This document shows, one piece after another, positions 1 through 12,464 of a stretch of 64,000 nt of DNA. The DNA is taken from NCBI GenBank assembly GCA_030867875.1, contig JAOWCC010001501.1, positions 24,363,036-24,427,035 on the forward strand, given 5' to 3'. Every line of letters starts with the position of its first letter. Within the stretch, counting starts at the first letter, position 1. The translations under genes and the position numbers were made by a program. The notes under the pieces were generated by a model. The model saw only the letters and a list, made by a program, of their open reading frames with translations. It was not told the origin of the DNA and did no database searches. This DNA comes from Actinernus sp. WN-2022 (taxonomy: Eukaryota > Cnidaria > Anthozoa > Actiniaria > Actinernidae).

Positions 1-3000
1 GCCATGACGTCACGTGCAACCCAGCAATTGATTTATGGTGTTTCTAAAATGTGTAAATGTATTTGTGATTCAGGCAAATTTGTATATATTGAGCAATACT
101 TGTTCTGTTGTCAGTAGACAGTACAGTATAAAATGACACTAATCATCTGTTATTATTGGCTCTCGTAAAGCGATTATAAAGAGGAATTCTATCTGTTCAT
201 TTAACCAGTTAACAATTAAAGTCTTCAATAGAAACATTGAACTGAGAGGAAGATTGTGTTAGAACTTCCCTTAAAGTGCACCTAACCCCTTTTGCAATTT
301 TTCCACCCCTCCCCCCCCAGTTTTGCAAGGTTCGCATATCTTACCCCAAATTGGCAACCAATATGTTGTGTTCGTCGTGTTTACTACCAAAACTATAATT
401 TTGACATTGCAAATTTATGTAATCCAGGTCTGGACTGGGAAATAGAACAGGAAACTCTCCCAGCATGCTTTGCGACCAAAAAGAAAAGGGCGATGGATTT
501 TTACGGGTAGAACGAAACATCGTAGAGACATGGGGTTTTCACTAAAATGTTACCCATAGAAAACTGCAGGGGGTCTTCTTAATTTGGTTGACAACTTTCA
601 GGGGGGGAAATGACAGGCAAAATAAAATTTGAAAACGGCTTAACCCCCCTGAACTTCATTTGCGCGAGCGTTACATAAAAATTTTTATCTCGCTGGGTGA
701 AATTACATCAGATAGGCTTACTTTTATTTTCCCTGGTTTAATGTTTGGTATGTTGCACATAGCTACGAATTACAAATATTCCCTACCCCACCCCCCTGGA
801 AATGGTATACCCATTTGTTTTGGCAACATGTCTCGGGATTGTCATTCATGACAAAACTGACCGGTTCCTAACTTTTCAAGTAAATAGTTCGATACCGAAA
901 GACGGAATGAACGTTAAACAGTTGCCCAGGCCCCACTCAGCCGAGCAAAAAGCGAGAAAAACCGCCTTAACCCCCCCTGAACTTCATTTGCGCGAGTAAT
1001 ACATCAAAAATTTGTTCTAGTTGGACGAAACTACATAGGATAGGCTGGTTTTCATTCCCTTCACTATGCGCTAGATACCGAACATTAATTATTTAATTAA
1101 TTAATTAATTAATTAATTAATTAATTAATTAATTAATTAATTAATTAATTAATTAATTAATTAATTAATTAATTAATTAATTAATTAATTAATTAATGAT
1201 TGTATTATTTCTATGATTATCGTTAGGAATTATTATTATAAGTAGAGGCTTTTACTAGTTGGTCTATCAGCTATCAGCTATCAGCTTTGGAGTCACTGGA
1301 ATCTGCAATGAATAACGAATTGGAGTCCATAAAGGACTGGCTGCTTGCCAATAAATTTACACTATATTCTAAAGACTGAATATATATGGTTATTGGGGCA
1401 AAGCAGAGATTAGCCAGTGTCGATATTTTAATATTTATAAACCTGTAACTAATTTTTATATTTATAGTTTTTATTATAATATTTGTATCAGTATACGGCT
1501 CTCGTGGAAACCAAGATTGTTTAATATATATGAGGCACGTTAACACAAAAAGGGGCTTAGACAGGAAGGCTCCTTTTGTATTAACATGCTACATATTGTG
1601 TGCTTGTTCGCTTTAAGAGGTAAATAACACACTTTCCTGTGTTTTATTTAAATATCAAATGACAGTATGTGACTTTTCTGGCCTTTCGATCCCATAATAC
1701 CTTTGTCTGAGATATATCCCATAATTTCTTTATTTTAGAGCTAGAGGTTAGGTTAGAAAAAAGCCATTTTCGGGTATTTCTGATCAAAATTCGTGGAAAA
1801 TCGTGCGATTAATCGTAATCTACAGGAAGAGAACGTTGTGTTGCCGTGTAGTGCATTGAAACCCATTAAAAGCTCGAGAAATGGCGCCACTTTTAAATTT
1901 AGGATACACAAGACAGTATTCTTGTGTGCTTGTTCGCTTTAAGAGGTTTTAACGCACTTTAATGTTCAAATTTCGTGCATTGTACAAAATCCAAGCATGT
2001 GATTGGCTAATGAGCGTGCATTATTGGTGACCACAGCACTCGACCCAGATCCTCTCTTACCTAGGGAAAGGGAGACCTGATACAGTGACTGAGTGAGCAT
2101 GTGAGCCAGCCCTTCGCTTAGTTACGTGTTTGGACGGCTTGGAAAACCTCATTACAATCGCATATTTAACAGTGAAAATGTAAACAATTACTAGAAAGGT
2201 AACGGCAGGATTGAACTATGTTTCCTGTGATGACAGAAGATATATATTTTGAGGCGAACATTTGCATAATCGCCCGTTGGAAATGGCTGATTTGCGAGTG
2301 CTGGAAGTATACCTCAACAAGTCAACATGTGTCCGAGTGAACAAATGTTTCTACAACACTCTAGTAGTCTTACTGAAGATATGGGATTTTATTTTTCCGA
2401 GACCTTACTCTGTCAATAAGAGAAGAAAATTAAGCGAGAATTCAGTGGATGGTTCGAAAACCCAGGATTTTTGATTTGGAAAATAACTGCCCCACTGGAA
2501 TCTGCAGGACTGAATGTAATACACATGTGACGTATCGCATCACGTGACCAGAAACAGCCTGTTGCACGAAAAGCCCGAAATTTCGTAGTTTTGAGCGCAA
2601 AATTTGAAATAAATACAAGTGCAATCCATTCAGATTTTTCTTACATTTAGTCATCGAGGTATGGAGAATTCATAGAAATTGTCAACAAAAAGCAAAAAAA
2701 TGGGCAGAACTTTCCCTTTAAGGCTGATAACTAGGGCTGATAAAGGAATGTGTGTCACTACAGTAGGGACGATAGGAACTTGACTTTAGGCTTTAATTAC
2801 TTCGTTTGAACTGGTGGTAATTTAAAACTCAAACCGCTCTAACTCTCCCAATTTCAGGTGAAATGGCTTCAAATTTTCTTCAGGTGGAGATAAAGAACAA
2901 CGCAAGAACGAGTGAATCAAGTTTCAAAATCGAAGAAATGAAGACTTTTGGCTAACTAGATGGGTGGACCTGGCATAAGTCAGCGTCAGACTTACTAATA

Positions 3001-3043
3001 TACTCAACGTAACAAAGAATCACGCCTCTAAATACATGCTTAC
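1..3043. other. Intergenic, repeat-rich, no supported gene
   Basis: No convincing coding region is visible; open stretches are short and low in coding character. It holds a diverged direct duplication (about 635-725 and 962-1050, both with the phrase CCTGAACTTCATTTGCGCGA), a second repeated phrase (TGTGCTTGTTCGCTTTAAGA near 1600 and 1925), and a long AATT microsatellite listed separately. Confidence 0.6.
1092..1196. repeat. (TTAA)n tetranucleotide microsatellite
   Basis: About 26 uninterrupted copies of TTAA. The tract is self-complementary, so it can form cruciform structure and is likely length-variable. Confidence 0.97.
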
Positions 3044-3070
3044 CCTGGATGCCTTGCTCCTTGTTAGCAC
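3044..3070 (-). CDS. Candidate 27-bp microexon
   Basis: On the minus strand a 27-base segment lies between an acceptor (CACAACAG) and a strong donor (GTAAGC). It enters and leaves in phase 1 and reads ANKEQGIQ plus split glycine codons. Its phase matches the 120-bp candidate exon at 3562-3443, so the two could be consecutive exons of one gene encoding an acidic, disordered segment. No family is recognised. Very short exons of this kind can arise by chance, so transcript evidence is needed. Confidence 0.3.
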
Positions 3071-3442
3071 CTGTTGTGTTTGAGAGGAAACAAGATGACT
3101 TATGTGTGTCAACTTTTAATTCATTCATAACGGTATACTAAACGTTGGAGCACATGGAGTTCGAATCATGTGATCTTATTATTATCTTGCTGGCTATTTC
3201 AACCTCCGTGGTTGTTGATGTTATTTCGTTCACTAAGTTGCCTTTTCTTTCTTTCGGGTAATAAACTCACTTTCGGAATGTTCTTTCTCGCTTATTTTAG
3301 ACTTTTCCCTCATTTTTTCTCCAAAATCATGCCGAATTTGGTACTTTCTTGGCTTTCAAAATTTGCCAGGGATTACTATTTCTCATATCTTTTAATGTCC
3401 GTGGGTATGGGGAGACCTTGGTCCTTAAACAGCCAGTCTTAC

Positions 3443-3562
3443 CTTCCGCTCTCAAAGGACTGGCTGTTTCTTGTTCCTCATCATCAGGTGATGCAGTGCT
3501 TCCGTCAGAAGTACCACCAGCACTTGAGCCGGTGGGTTGATCGCCATCTTTCGTACGTCCAT
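3443..3562 (-). CDS. Candidate exon, acidic low-complexity segment
   Basis: On the minus strand a 120-base open segment sits between a pyrimidine-rich acceptor (CCTTCTCTTAG) and a strong donor (GGAAG|GTAAGA). It is symmetric (phase 1 to phase 1) and encodes about 40 residues rich in Gly, Ser, Thr, Asp and Glu, typical of a disordered linker or extracellular stalk. The overlapping 136-codon plus-strand frame is probably a shadow. No domain is recognisable and neighbouring exons are not all in view. Assignment as an exon rests only on splice sites, phase and composition. Confidence 0.35.
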
Positions 3563-5667
3563 CTAAGAGAAGGATCGTAATAAAAAGTAAATATCAGAAA
3601 GGCCGAGGTCCCGAGAATAGCAAAGAAAACTAACTATAACAAGAGGCCCTGAGTGGCCTTAACTCGGGCTATCTATAGCATGTACTGCATGGAGTGCTAG
3701 CATAATTTTGTGTCAACATGGTTTGTGCTAGAGTAGCCAGAGAATTGGTTCTCTACTGATGCTCTTGTCTGTCAAATGTCAATGAGCAAGTGCCCCACGT
3801 ATTCCGGGGGGGGGGGGGGGTTAGGTTAGGGTATGCCTGGGGGGGAGTTGGAAATGATAGAGCCATAATACACACACAACACACACATACATACATGCTG
3901 TGCATGTACATTTCAGCCACAATTTCCCTCCATTCTGTAGTTTAATATTACTTTCTTTTCAATATTATTGTTCCTTGAGGGTCGTTAGAATTACAAAAAA
4001 AAATTGGTATGGGTGTTGTTGATTGAAGTGCAATGGTTATTTGAGTAGTCCGCACGATATTGAGTCACTCAAATTTGATGCATTATAATTATATCAGGTG
4101 CAGTACAACTATGAGAAATCAAGCAATTTAGAACAACAAATTCCACATAATGTTGCTATTCATTGTGAATAGTTACATGTATGTAATGTCATTCTACATG
4201 TGAAATAAAGTCATCTATTTGTAATTCTCAATTATTAACAAACCAGTGGAGATGGCTGACATTCAGGCTAAATTCTCAATACAATATTTTCGATTGAGGT
4301 TGTAAACTACAGACCACCATTTTCTAGTATTAGTGAGCTGCCACTGTGCTAGTGCTCATTTTCTACATCTTGAAGGAGACTGAAACTTATAATGGCAGGC
4401 CACAAATAAACATGCAATGTCCACTCTTTTTATATCATTGGGGTCGCAGGAAGATTAATTTTCATTCCCAAATAATTCGTAAAAGTACTTGTACTCCTGA
4501 TCATGACCGAGTGCAAGTGACGATGCTCACGCCAAGAACTGAGGAACAACAATTACATTTATTTTCTCATAAGATGATGAAAATGTTTACGAGTAATAAG
4601 GCATAATAAGAAATACAATGATGAGAAGGTAGGTCCTTAAGGTAACCTTAGGGTTATCTTAAGCCAGGACCAGCTCAGATGGAAAACATTGAAACAAGAT
4701 CTAGCTTGCATGGCTAATATATAATGGTACCAAGAAAGGGGAAGGGAAAGAAAGAGTGCCACTTGCATGTAAGTATACTCGCAGTTCTGGACCAAATTTA
4801 GTTATGTTATGTTATAAACTTGCAATATCATTATGTCAGTTCTAAAAAAACACATTAAATACACTGTAGAATGCCTAAACCAAGAGATAATAATCAAATA
4901 CAAAGCGCTACAAGCCGGCCGCCAGATGTAAATAGACCCGGGAAATAAAACAACAATAACACGCCACAGATAAATATGCGATTTCCACATCAGAGTCATT
5001 TATCGTTCGTTTGAAAAAAATCTTCATTTCGGATTACTTACTCAGTTTATACTCACTCACTGCATGCTGGATTTTCGTTCCCGAATTTATAAACATTTAA
5101 ATACATGTGCATGGGGGGCGAAACGACTGTAATTCTTTTAAAAGGCCCCTGTCAGTCAGAGAACTGAGAAATCGGGTCATTTCTACTACACTTTCGAGAG
5201 GTTAATAACAATAAATAACAACACAACGACAGTCAATTGGTATAAAGGTTATCATGTTCAGATTAGCGGCTACTTACATTTACAAGCTGTTGTCTTTATA
5301 TACAGTCAATGTTGATCGCAGAGCAGAGCAGACTCCGCTGTCACGTCTCACGAGTGTATCTTAAAGCATGTCGCATAATATGTGATAAATTCCCGTCCCA
5401 AAGCCCGTAAAACACCTCTCAGCTTTAGAAAAGACAAAAATCTTGGTATTGCACTTGAAGGAATCTTTGGTTTACACAAAAAAACAGCTGATGTTAAAGG
5501 TTTTGCTAACTCAAAATTCCCACTCGCCGCCATCTTGAAAAACCTGGAAAGTTGTCCACCCACTGTTCACGTGACCAGCACAGTGCAATCTGATTGTACG
5601 GTGGTGAAAAGAACTTCCAAAGTAGGCTATATCTGATTGGCTGACGGCGCCAACCAGCGACACACAA

Positions 5668-5739
<72 letters not shown>

Positions 5740-6493
5740 CGGCTTGCATTTTCTGACTCGTGCCTCGGCCGAAGGCCTGGCCCGAGTAATAAAGCTGAAA
5801 CCTGGTTTCTATAGAGTTGCAAAGTGTAACAGTTGTGGGTGTGTTTCCATAAAATAACGTGTTTCATCTTGTCGTGGCCATGGCTCATGAATAACTTGCA
5901 CAACACTGATGTAGAGTGTTGTAAAGCATCAGCAACACTGTTGAAGGTTGTTGAAGATGGCGATAAATAAAATTTGTGTTACAGAAACCAACAGCATCGC
6001 GCGCATTACCATTTGAATTCATTTTATAAGTGGGTTCAGTGTACAACTATTATCAAACTATTGTGCACATGTACAGAAAACATGAATATTACTAGGCGAA
6101 AGAGCTTGTCGACATTAGTGATCTTGTGAAATTTTAGTGCTGCCGCTTAAAAAGCATTCAAAGACTCATTAATAATTCATCATCTGATATAGATACGGTG
6201 CTCATTTACATAAACGTTTGCTTCGATTTTCTCGGCCGAAATAAGTCGTATCGCCAAAATAACCGAATGACACGACTCTTATAATACATCAACGTTTTTA
6301 AGCCGTTTCAAAAACTCGCAGCACGTATTTTATCAGAGGCCTAGACGTCCTCGTGTTTTTAAACCTGATAAAACACTGCTGCTCGTTTTTTAAACAGTAC
6401 GTGAAGTTACGGTTATTTGAATTATTTTAGAAAGATCGACAATCGATTGGAGGTGGAAAATAGCATTTACAAACAGGTTTTGCTATTTATATA
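3563..6493. other. Intergenic, no supported gene
   Basis: No supported gene. It contains a poly-G run near 3808, a purine-rich stretch near 4735, and around 5533 (minus strand) an ATGGCGGC start-like context with a 62-codon frame that I could not support as a gene. Confidence 0.5.
5668..5738. repeat. (AAT)n trinucleotide microsatellite
   Basis: About 23 copies of AAT. Read on the minus strand it gives a spurious polyleucine tract inside a 131-codon open frame. Confidence 0.97.
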
Positions 6494-6650
6494 TTAACTT
6501 CTTATTAACCGAGAGCGAGGTCTTTACGGGAAAATATCAGACCGAGGTCTTGACAGTACGGATCGAGCGATAGCGAGGTCCGTACATAAAAGACCGAGGT
6601 CTGATATTTTCCCGTAAAGACCGGGTGAGCGAGGTTAATAAGTAGTTTAT
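6494..6650. repeat. Hairpin MITE
   Basis: A near-complete inverted repeat: TTCTTATTAACCGAGAGCGA at the left is mirrored by a GAGCGAGGTTAATAAGTA arm at the right, and the central GGTCTTTACGGGAAAATATC is also mirrored. The structure and length suggest a short non-autonomous DNA transposon. Confidence 0.75.
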
Positions 6651-7813
6651 TATATGGCACTTTGTGATAAACGAAGAATGAGAAAATAAGTGACTCGCGT
6701 GACTCGCGCCCCGTAACACAACGTGATATACCTAATTTGCATAAATTTACATACCAAAGTGGAAGCCGTTCAGAATTTATTCCGGGATCTATTTGACAGC
6801 TCTCCGTAAATCAATACAAAAGATGAATGGAAATACAATGTCAGATGTCAGAATCAATTCAGAATTAGAAAACTTTGCTAATTCAAAGTGCATGAAAGGT
6901 GGAATTCGTAGAAAAAGCTATCAGAAAAGAACATATTTCCACTAAATCAACTCGAAAAACAAACCGTTCGCTCAAGTCAAGTGCCATGTGGACGGCGAAA
7001 AAGTTCAAGATCTTCGTCGGATCACTTTCGGCAATGACAGTTCTATGCTGTTTGTTTGTATCCTGGACAACTTCGACTGGGAGGACATCAGTGGAAAATC
7101 TGGACCTGAAAATCTCTGATATTTGCTACTGATCGGCAAAACTGGTTGCCGGCTATGGAATCAGAACTTCCCTGGTTTATAGTGAGGGATTGTAATTTGT
7201 AAACTGGACAGATGCTGACATTCAAGACAAATTCAGTTCTTAAGCCGAAAGAAAGCCGGCTGCAGAGGGGTAAACTTGTTGAAATATGGCCGGACTATGA
7301 CTTCTGGCTCTGGTGATAGTCGCTGGCAGAGTTGTTGTCTTGTAGTTTTACTCGCTACTTCCACTGGACGGATCGAGTTCTCGTGTCAACACTCAACAGA
7401 GCCACGAAGCTTTCAGGATCAGCGTTAGCAGGTTTATCTTTATTGAGTCGGATTATTCAGTTATTTCGCTGCTGGGGTGTTTGATTCCTGCATTACCTGA
7501 TACATTACTGAGCTATGTTCTAATTTCGTTTCTATACCGAGTGGAGACTTCATGTTGGGACTCGCTTGTAGTTGACGGCCAGATAATATGGTTCTTCCGT
7601 ATACGTACATTGAACTCTGCTAGACGGTGACTTCTGAAGCTTCTGTAGAACCTAATCAGTAGCCGGACATGTATCTTGTCTCTGTAGCACTAGACCTTTG
7701 GATGGCATTGTATTTCAACTAGTTCTTTCCTGTCCTTTTCTGGTTGACTTTGCGTACATCAATGATAATGTTTGACAACAAATGGTCAAGTTCGTTTTGG
7801 AGGTAAGCTTTGT
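6651..7813. other. Intergenic, nothing recognised
   Basis: A 77-codon frame at 6899-7132 is not supported by composition or splice context. No repeat or RNA gene was recognised. Confidence 0.4.
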
Positions 7814-8952
7814 AATAGGCCTTTTGCATCAATTGATCACGTGACGATTTTCCCATAGCAACGCCTTGTGTGGAGGGCAAGCCATTCTAACTTTCCTTGA
7901 CAACAGAGAGAGCGTGGGAGACGCGAACGTGAAACCTCAATACTAAAAGTTCTGCCGGTTCCTTTGTTATTCGTTTTCAGCTCAAATTTATCATAACTAT
8001 TTAGCTTTAAATCGTAAAGTTCAGTGTTAGAGGATTTTAAGAGCCGTAAGACGATCAGAAATAGCTTTCTGAAGCCAAAACCGAACCGGACTCTGCGAAT
8101 ACTCGCAACATGATGGCGGCCTCAACAGACGGTAAGAACTGAGCTGACTTCGGGAATGTACTTTTCTTCCACGCTTTAAATCGTTTTTATGTTCTAGAAA
8201 AATTATCTGATGACAGGAGATGTATCTATTTAATACTCTACCATAGCCGAGGAGATGCTAGGAGACGCTGGTGTTGTATAAACTGGAACGCGCTACCACT
8301 GTTGTGTGCCACAAATATGCAGTGGTGACAAAAATTCCCCGGTAAAGACATGGGATTAAGGTCTCAGTGGATCACCAAAATACGAAGTAACGAGGGGCTT
8401 TATTTCAAGATTACAGACTCTAGTGTTGCTGGTGATTTGGAAAAAAAAGAGAACCTGTCACATAGGAAAACTGCCAGCTACTCAACAACCTATAATATCA
8501 GGTTGTTATTCGTACATCAGTTTATAATATCTCTGTAGCCTGTAACGCGTTCAGATACATCATTCTCCTGTCATCACATAATTTTTCTAGAACATAAAGA
8601 CGATTTAAAGCGTGGAAGAAAAGTACATTCCCGAAGTCAGCTTCTTACCGGCGCTAGCTGTTGTCTCTTGTTGCGAGTAACTCACAGAGTCCGGTTCGGT
8701 TTTGGCTTCAGAAAGCTATTTCTGATCGTCTTACGGCTCTTAAAATCCTCTAACACTGAACTTTAAGATTTAAAGCTAAATAGAGCTGAAAACGAATAAC
8801 AAAGGAACCGGCAGAACTTTTAGTATTGAGGTTTCACGTTCGCGTCTCCCACGGTCTCTCTGTTGTCAAGGAAAGTTAGAATGGCTTGCCCTCCACACAA
8901 GGCGTTGCTATGGGAAAATCGTCACGTGATCAATTGATGCAAAAGGCCTATT
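7814..8952. mobile_element. Long fold-back (TIR) DNA element, 1.14 kb
   Basis: Two arms of roughly 400 bp (7814-8221 and 8564-8952) are near-perfect reverse complements around a 340-bp spacer. The tips read AATAGGCCTTTTGCATC and its complement. The same tip recurs alone at about 10615-10630 and 49399-49412, so this is a family. No transposase is present, so it is non-autonomous. The left arm contains ATGATGGCGGCCTCAACAG followed closely by a GTAAGA donor-like site, which the right arm has lost. Target duplications are not clear. Confidence 0.85.
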
Positions 8953-9415
8953 GTATCACGATTCACTGATCACTTTGTTTACTTTTGAGACGCCAATATA
9001 ACATGGTATTGCGTCTCAGAATACCAGCCTCTGATTGGCTCTTGCGCGAGCCCTTGCAGTTACATGGGTTCCAGGTCAAGGTCAAAAGTCGTTTGTTCAA
9101 CAGCAAGATTTCTACAATTTCACCTTCAAAACACTGTAAATTACAAGATAAGCATCACTCAATCCTAAAGGTAAGGTTGGCATTGTAGTTTCCGTCAGAA
9201 ATCTAACACTCTTATTCGCTAAAAGTACGATTTTCATAATTTTTGAAGAGATTTCAAAACACGTCGCGAAAGTTTTCGCCACTCAAGCCGTGAAACCGTT
9301 GCCATAGATATACTAGGCGCCTTTTGAGAATTGAAATTACGATCAGAATAAGTTTGGTGCTTCATTCTCTTCTTTCTTTTATCAATTCCCGACTTAACTG
9401 TTGAATCGCGATACA

Positions 9416-9588
9416 AAACTAATTGAGATTTTGAGACGCGATACCGAATTATATTGCCGGCGTTGGAAGAAAATATATTCTTCGTATTGGGCTTCGTCGC
9501 TGCGCGACTCCGCCCAATACGGAATATATTTTCTCCCAACTGGCCGGCAATATAATTCGGTATCGCGTCTCAAAATTTCAATTAGTTT
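9416..9588. repeat. Near-perfect palindromic MITE
   Basis: Arms of about 80 bp surround a tiny loop. The left arm includes GAGACGCGATACCGAATTAT and the right its complement, followed by AATTTCAATTAGTTT. The overlapping open frames on both strands are shadows of the palindrome. Confidence 0.85.
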
Positions 9589-9860
9589 ATAATATTTACA
9601 GGTCAAATTTTTTGATGGACCGGCTTTCTCTCTTTTAAAAACGGTATTATTACGATGTTTGTGCTGTTAAACTGCATCACTAAGTGCATAGTTATCTCTG
9701 TTTTACCCGGTTCGATTTGAGTTTTCAATTTCCCGAACTTAGACCAAAATATGCGAATTTGTGAACGTTATCATGGTAACGGTCCGTACGGCAAAATCCC
9801 GATCGAGCACCAGCCAATCAAAACACTCGATTTGACATTGAGAGTGGCTTGCCATGTAAT

Positions 9861-10512
9861 AATTAACAAATAAAGAAGCCTTAGCCATGTTTTATACTAT
9901 CATAAAACACGATGGGCATTTGAGAACATGAGAGAAATGTTAAAGCACAAGCCGAAGGCGCGTGCTTTCAACATTTCTAGAGTGTTCTCAAATGACCAGA
10001 GTGTTTTATGATAGTATAAAACATGGATTTAAGGCTTCTTTATCTGTTTTATAATATAGATTTACGCGCGCGATGAAAGGAAACCGCCAGTTGAAAACTA
10101 TATAACACGGCTAACCATGTTATATACTCTGATAAAACATGGCTTCTTAGCCAATCAGAGCGCGCGTACTATCGTATCTATATTATAATTAACAAATAAA
10201 GAAGCCTTAGCCATGTTTTAAACTATCATAAAACACGATGGGCATTTGAGAACATGAGAGAAATGTTAAAACACAAGCCGAAGGCGCGTGCTTTCAACAT
10301 TTCTAGAGTGTTCTCAAATGACCAGAGTGTTTTATGATAGTATAAAACATGGATTTAAGGCTTCTTTATCTGTTTTATAATATAGATTTACGCGCACGAT
10401 GAAAGGAAACCGCCAGTTGAAAACTATATAACACGGCTAACCATGTTATATACTCTGATAAAACATGGCTTCTTAGCCAATCAGAGCGCGCGTACTATCG
10501 TATCTATATTAT
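9861..10512. repeat. Two tandem copies of a 326-bp hairpin unit
   Basis: Units 9861-10186 and 10187-10512 differ at only a few bases, so the duplication is recent. Each unit contains a strong inverted repeat (ACTATCATAAAACAC mirrored by GTGTTTTATGATAGT) and a second, weaker one around CATGTTATATACTCTGATAA. The unit resembles a MITE that duplicated in place, or two copies inserted head to tail. Confidence 0.9.
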
Positions 10513-11460
10513 AAATAGTAATAACACTACCGATCTCGTACAAGTGCCTTTAAATAAATCATTGAAGTCAGATGGTTTTGCCGTCCAGTACAACCACGTG
10601 ATCAGTTACATTCCTGCAAAAGGCCTATTCAATAAAATGTATACGTACTTTACAAGTCTGGTCATTGTTTAACTGTACATATAAATGTATATACGTTAAC
10701 AGACATCAGGCACTTACTCACCAGTTTTGCTTTTTCCACTACAGATTATCTCCGCAACCAGGGGTGGGCTTTTTTCTGTTAAGTACAAGGTAAAAAAATA
10801 ATCAAAAAGTTGCCCTTTCCGGAATTAAAAAAAGGACTGTGACTGTGTGTGTGTAGAGTTAATCTGCATGAATATCGAAATTAGTAAGAGTCCCAAGATT
10901 GAGCATATTTGTGTCAATAAAAACTGATTAGTAAGCTGTCAAAAAACGCCAAAATAAGAGACGTTTGGTTTTGGGGGATGCTTGAAATAGCGTCAGTTAG
11001 GTAAGCAATATCAAGAGCTTTAAGGCGGAATTTTTATAATTGTCGCGTAACATTTCAAAAAAGCGCCAAAAACTAGCCCTATAAACAAATTTGAATTCCA
11101 CTAATTATCGCTTTGGATTAACACTCTAATTACTGTTTTATTAATCACAAACAACAAACTTTTGACTAAGAACTGTTTTAGCATGGCACGAAGTTAGTTT
11201 CTTGCTTTCCTTTGTAAATTTAGTCAGCCATTGAACCGCCGTTTAGTGTTACATATTCAGGTCTCGCCCTGACGAGAGAAGTTTGTGTTTCACATTTTCG
11301 CTTTGGATTAACACTCCAATGTAACTTTCGCCATTCTAAAAGCAACACAAATATCGTGCCATCTTTGCTCAAATCCATTTTAGCACGACACAAAACTCAC
11401 TCTTTAGTTTGGTAGTTTTTGGCGCGCAATACGCGGTTTTGTAAATATCTCTTCTTAATA
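10513..11460. other. Intergenic with diverged direct repeats
   Basis: Contains a solitary copy of the fold-back tip (TGCAAAAGGCCTATT near 10615) and a diverged direct repeat around CGCTTTGGATTAACACTC (about 11110 and 11300). Nothing coding was found. Confidence 0.5.
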
Positions 11461-12174
11461 CTAACCTTCTTTCAGGAGGTGGATGCACATTTGCCCGTCA
11501 CTCAGCTCGTAGATCCCAAGAACAGGACCTCTTTTCTCTTTGCCAAGCAGCGGTCCGACTGGTAGAATATTGTCATTTCCAAGATCCACATAAAAGTTAT
11601 TGCTTTTTTCGGACTTTTTGACAACAACCTCCAGATATTGTAGCTTTGCATCTTTCTTTCCAATAACTTTTACTTTAAGTGGAAACCTTTTGTTAAACAT
11701 GGGATCATCAATTTTGATACTGCAGTACTCTTTTGTAACTTCTTTGGACCATTCATCCGGGTTGCATTTATTTATATCCGATGGTCGTTCAGTAAAGCGA
11801 CTCGAATGTGTCTCATACCGCAAAAGTTTCCATTTACACTCACATGAAGAAGGTTCACAGTCGTTAATTGAAATCTCCTCGTACACTTCTATCCCGTTAA
11901 TTGGATATCCATGGTAAATATCAATGTCGATTTTACCATTTTGCTGTGCAAATTTGGGAGTGGCGCAAGCAAAGATAAAAAATGTTTCTTCACTGTAGAC
12001 CGATTCGATTTTTAGAATTTTCTTCCTCAGTAGTTTGTGACTGCTCTTTTTGGAGACACTTACAAGACATCCTACAGTCTTTTCACCATGACAATCAGTC
12101 AGCTTACATATCCCACGATATGATTTGTTTTCTATGTATTTTGCATCACTTGCAAACAGCGGTCTTGATGACAT
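11461..12174 (-). CDS. Uncharacterised 237-residue protein or large exon
   Basis: A 237-codon frame on the minus strand starts at ATG 12174 and ends with TAG at 11461. Composition is protein-like (mixed charge, no low complexity) and it is the longest host-like single frame in this part of the window. I do not recognise the family. Glycine- and valine-rich segments (GCLVSVSKK near residue 35, GPVLGIYELSDGQ near the end) suggest a beta-rich fold, but no catalytic motif can be named. The ATG lies one base after a CTACAG acceptor-like site. A GTTAGT donor-like site overlaps the stop, so this may be an internal or first coding exon. A strong donor on the same strand at 17255 could belong to an upstream untranslated exon. 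Confidence 0.55.
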   Translation of the reverse strand: MSSRPLFASDAKYIENKSYRGICKLTDCHGEKTVGCLVSVSKKSSHKLLRKKILKIESVYSEETFFIFACATPKFAQQNGKIDIDIYHGYPINGIEVYEEISINDCEPSSCECKWKLLRYETHSSRFTERPSDINKCNPDEWSKEVTKEYCSIKIDDPMFNKRFPLKVKVIGKKDAKLQYLEVVVKKSEKSNNFYVDLGNDNILPVGPLLGKEKRGPVLGIYELSDGQMCIHLLKEG

Positions 12175-12230
12175 GCTGTAGATTACGACACGCTAATAAT
12201 CACACCTGTGGAAAGTGAAATTGTAAGATT

Positions 12231-12464
12231 AAAGCCCGGATTACATGACAAGCGTACGTGTTAGGCACGGCACTCCTAACTATGGCACGACACTCCTAAC
12301 TTGGGTACGGCACATAACTTGGGCACGGCACTCCATATAGGCGGGCTGAGCCACTACCTTCTCATAGGGTCTCGGAGCACCCCTAGATTATCGGCCAAAC
12401 GTACCATTTACACGACAAAATTAAAGTGATGTGCCAAAATGCATGACGTGTAAACCAGGCTAAA
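12231..12464. repeat. Probable MITE with short TIRs
   Basis: Ends are inverted copies (TTAAAGCCCGGATTACATGA against a CATGACGTGTAAACCAGGC arm). The interior carries short direct repeats of GGCACGGCACTCCTAACT. No coding content. Confidence 0.5.

Noticed and set aside
3170..3580. 136-codon plus-strand hydrophobic frame
   Set aside because: Overlaps a better supported exon on the opposite strand; starts without context and is rich in Phe and Leu by base composition.
5348..5533. Minus-strand frame beginning MAASGNFELAKP in an AAGATGGCGGC context
   Set aside because: The start context is attractive, but the same phrase is common in hairpin repeats, the donor candidate is weak, and no second exon fits.
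5511..5906. 131-codon minus-strand frame with a polyleucine tract
   Set aside because: The tract is the (AAT)n microsatellite read in reverse; the rest shows no coding signal.
9234..9606. Overlapping 63-101-codon frames on both strands
   Set aside because: Shadows of the palindromic MITE at 9416-9588.
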